NCBI GenBank assembly: GCA_036850595.1 | Contig: CM072170.1 | Span: 18,017,136 to 18,081,135 of the forward strand | Direction of reading: 5' to 3' | Length of the DNA: 64,000 bases | Source of the DNA: Rhyacichthys aspro | Taxonomy: Eukaryota > Chordata > Actinopteri > Gobiiformes > Rhyacichthyidae | In this document: positions 63,180-64,000 of the stretch, in pieces | Numbering within the stretch: the first letter of the stretch is position 1 | Layout of the letters: each line of letters begins with the position of its first letter | Made by a program: the position numbers and the translations under genes | The notes under the pieces: model-generated | The model's input: only the letters and a program-made list of their open reading frames with translations | Told to the model about the DNA's origin: nothing | Databases searched by the model: none

Positions 63180-64000
63180 GAGAAAACCTGGTCTCATTAG
63201 TAGAGACAGCATCCATCCTATTTTGGATGGAGCAGCTCTACTTTCTCTAAATCTGGCGAATAGTTTCGGAGAGTTGGAACCAGGACACACTTCTCTGTTT
63301 CTTCTTTAGGACCGTCACAACCCATAAAGACTGTGTCTGTCCCCCGAGTGTGCAGAAGTCAATATAACTCAAACACAGGCCCCTGTAGAAATTTAAGATC
63401 AATAAAAAACACATCTTGTTTAAATGCAGAGAAATGCAGTCACATGTGTATTAATAAATGTCAGATCTATTTCTTCAAAGTCGTTATTAGTTCACAATTT
63501 AATTAGAGATCATAAAATAGATTTAATGTCATTAATAGAAACATGGCTTCAACAGGATGAATTTGTTAGTCTAAATGAATCAAACCCATCCAGTCATGTA
63601 AACTATCACACACCTCGAAGCACAGGCCGAGGGGCAGTTTATTAATTAGCCTGAGACCTAAACAGTGCTATTGCTCTTTTGAAAGCCTTATGCTGTCAAT
63701 CACTCATCCCAGTTGTAAAAAACAAAAACAGGTTTTATTTGTTATTATTTACCGTTCTCCCGGCGCTTATTCTGAGTTTCTAAATGAATTCTCAGATTTT
63801 TTATCCTGCTTAGTTCTAGACTCTGACAAAAATGATTATCGTAGGGGACCCTAACATTCATGTTGATGACAGCAGAGATAGTTTGAGCAGTGCGTTTATG
63901 GCCTTATAGGATTCTGTTGGTGTAATTTAAAATGTAAATGAACCCACTCATAGGCACAACCACACCTTGGACCCTATATTAACCTACGGCACAGAGATCA
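63180..64000 (+). mobile_element. Decayed Rex1-like non-LTR retrotransposon, endonuclease region, runs off right edge
   Basis: Blocks in order: a HP(I)LDGAALLSLNLAN-like stretch near 63205-63260, LINVRSISSKSLLVHNLIRD at about 63451-63510, DLMSLIETWLQQDEF at 63520-63560, and IIVGDPNIHVDDS near 63835-63870. The last corresponds to the endonuclease GDFNIH motif, with Phe changed to Pro. PTHRHNHTLDPIL then runs to the edge. Stops near 63643 and frameshifts show it is inactive. Confidence 0.82.

Overview
The window is nuclear genomic DNA from a ray-finned (teleost) fish. The evidence is multi-exon vertebrate genes with GT-AG introns, typical fish interspersed repeats (Tc1-like, hAT, several non-LTR retrotransposon types, a tRNA-SINE-like repeat) and abundant microsatellites. 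I rebuilt four protein-coding genes exon by exon by following splice sites, codon phase and agreement with remembered vertebrate homologues. The three complete models stay in frame from ATG to stop.

Layout, left to right. (1) 1-5720, minus strand: the 5' seven coding exons of an SLC22-family membrane transporter that runs off the left edge. Its first intron holds a decayed RLE-type retrotransposon, a possible solo LTR and a perfect 26-bp hairpin. (2) 5721-8059: a head-to-head intergenic region with a ~320-bp compound microsatellite and a perfect match to the CTCF core. (3) 8060-13871, plus strand: ccn6 (wisp3), five coding exons, 326 aa. (4) 13872-14949: a short gap between convergent 3' ends. 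(5) 14950-25049, minus strand: tube1 (epsilon-tubulin), 12 coding exons, 471 aa. Its fourth intron carries a 599-bp hAT element with a perfect 8-bp target-site duplication. (6) 25050-26504: tube1 promoter side and lama4 3' end. (7) 26505-52035, minus strand: lama4 (laminin alpha-4), 40 coding exons, 1878 aa, with one predicted GC-AG intron and two laminin EGF-like modules more than I recall for human LAMA4. (8) 52036-64000: about 12 kb with no gene I can support, holding retrotransposon debris and two minisatellites.

The order ccn6 - tube1 - lama4 matches human 6q21 (CCN6-TUBE1-FAM229B-LAMA4), so this is an old conserved block. I did not find fam229b. The genes are functionally unrelated: a solute carrier, a secreted matricellular protein, a centriolar tubulin and a basement-membrane laminin chain. 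Their neighbourhood reflects conserved synteny, not a pathway. I found no tRNA, rRNA or CRISPR feature and no evidence of a new multi-gene system. The most checkable unusual items are the lama4 GC-AG intron, the extra lama4 LE modules, the intact hAT insertion and the CTCF-like motifs.
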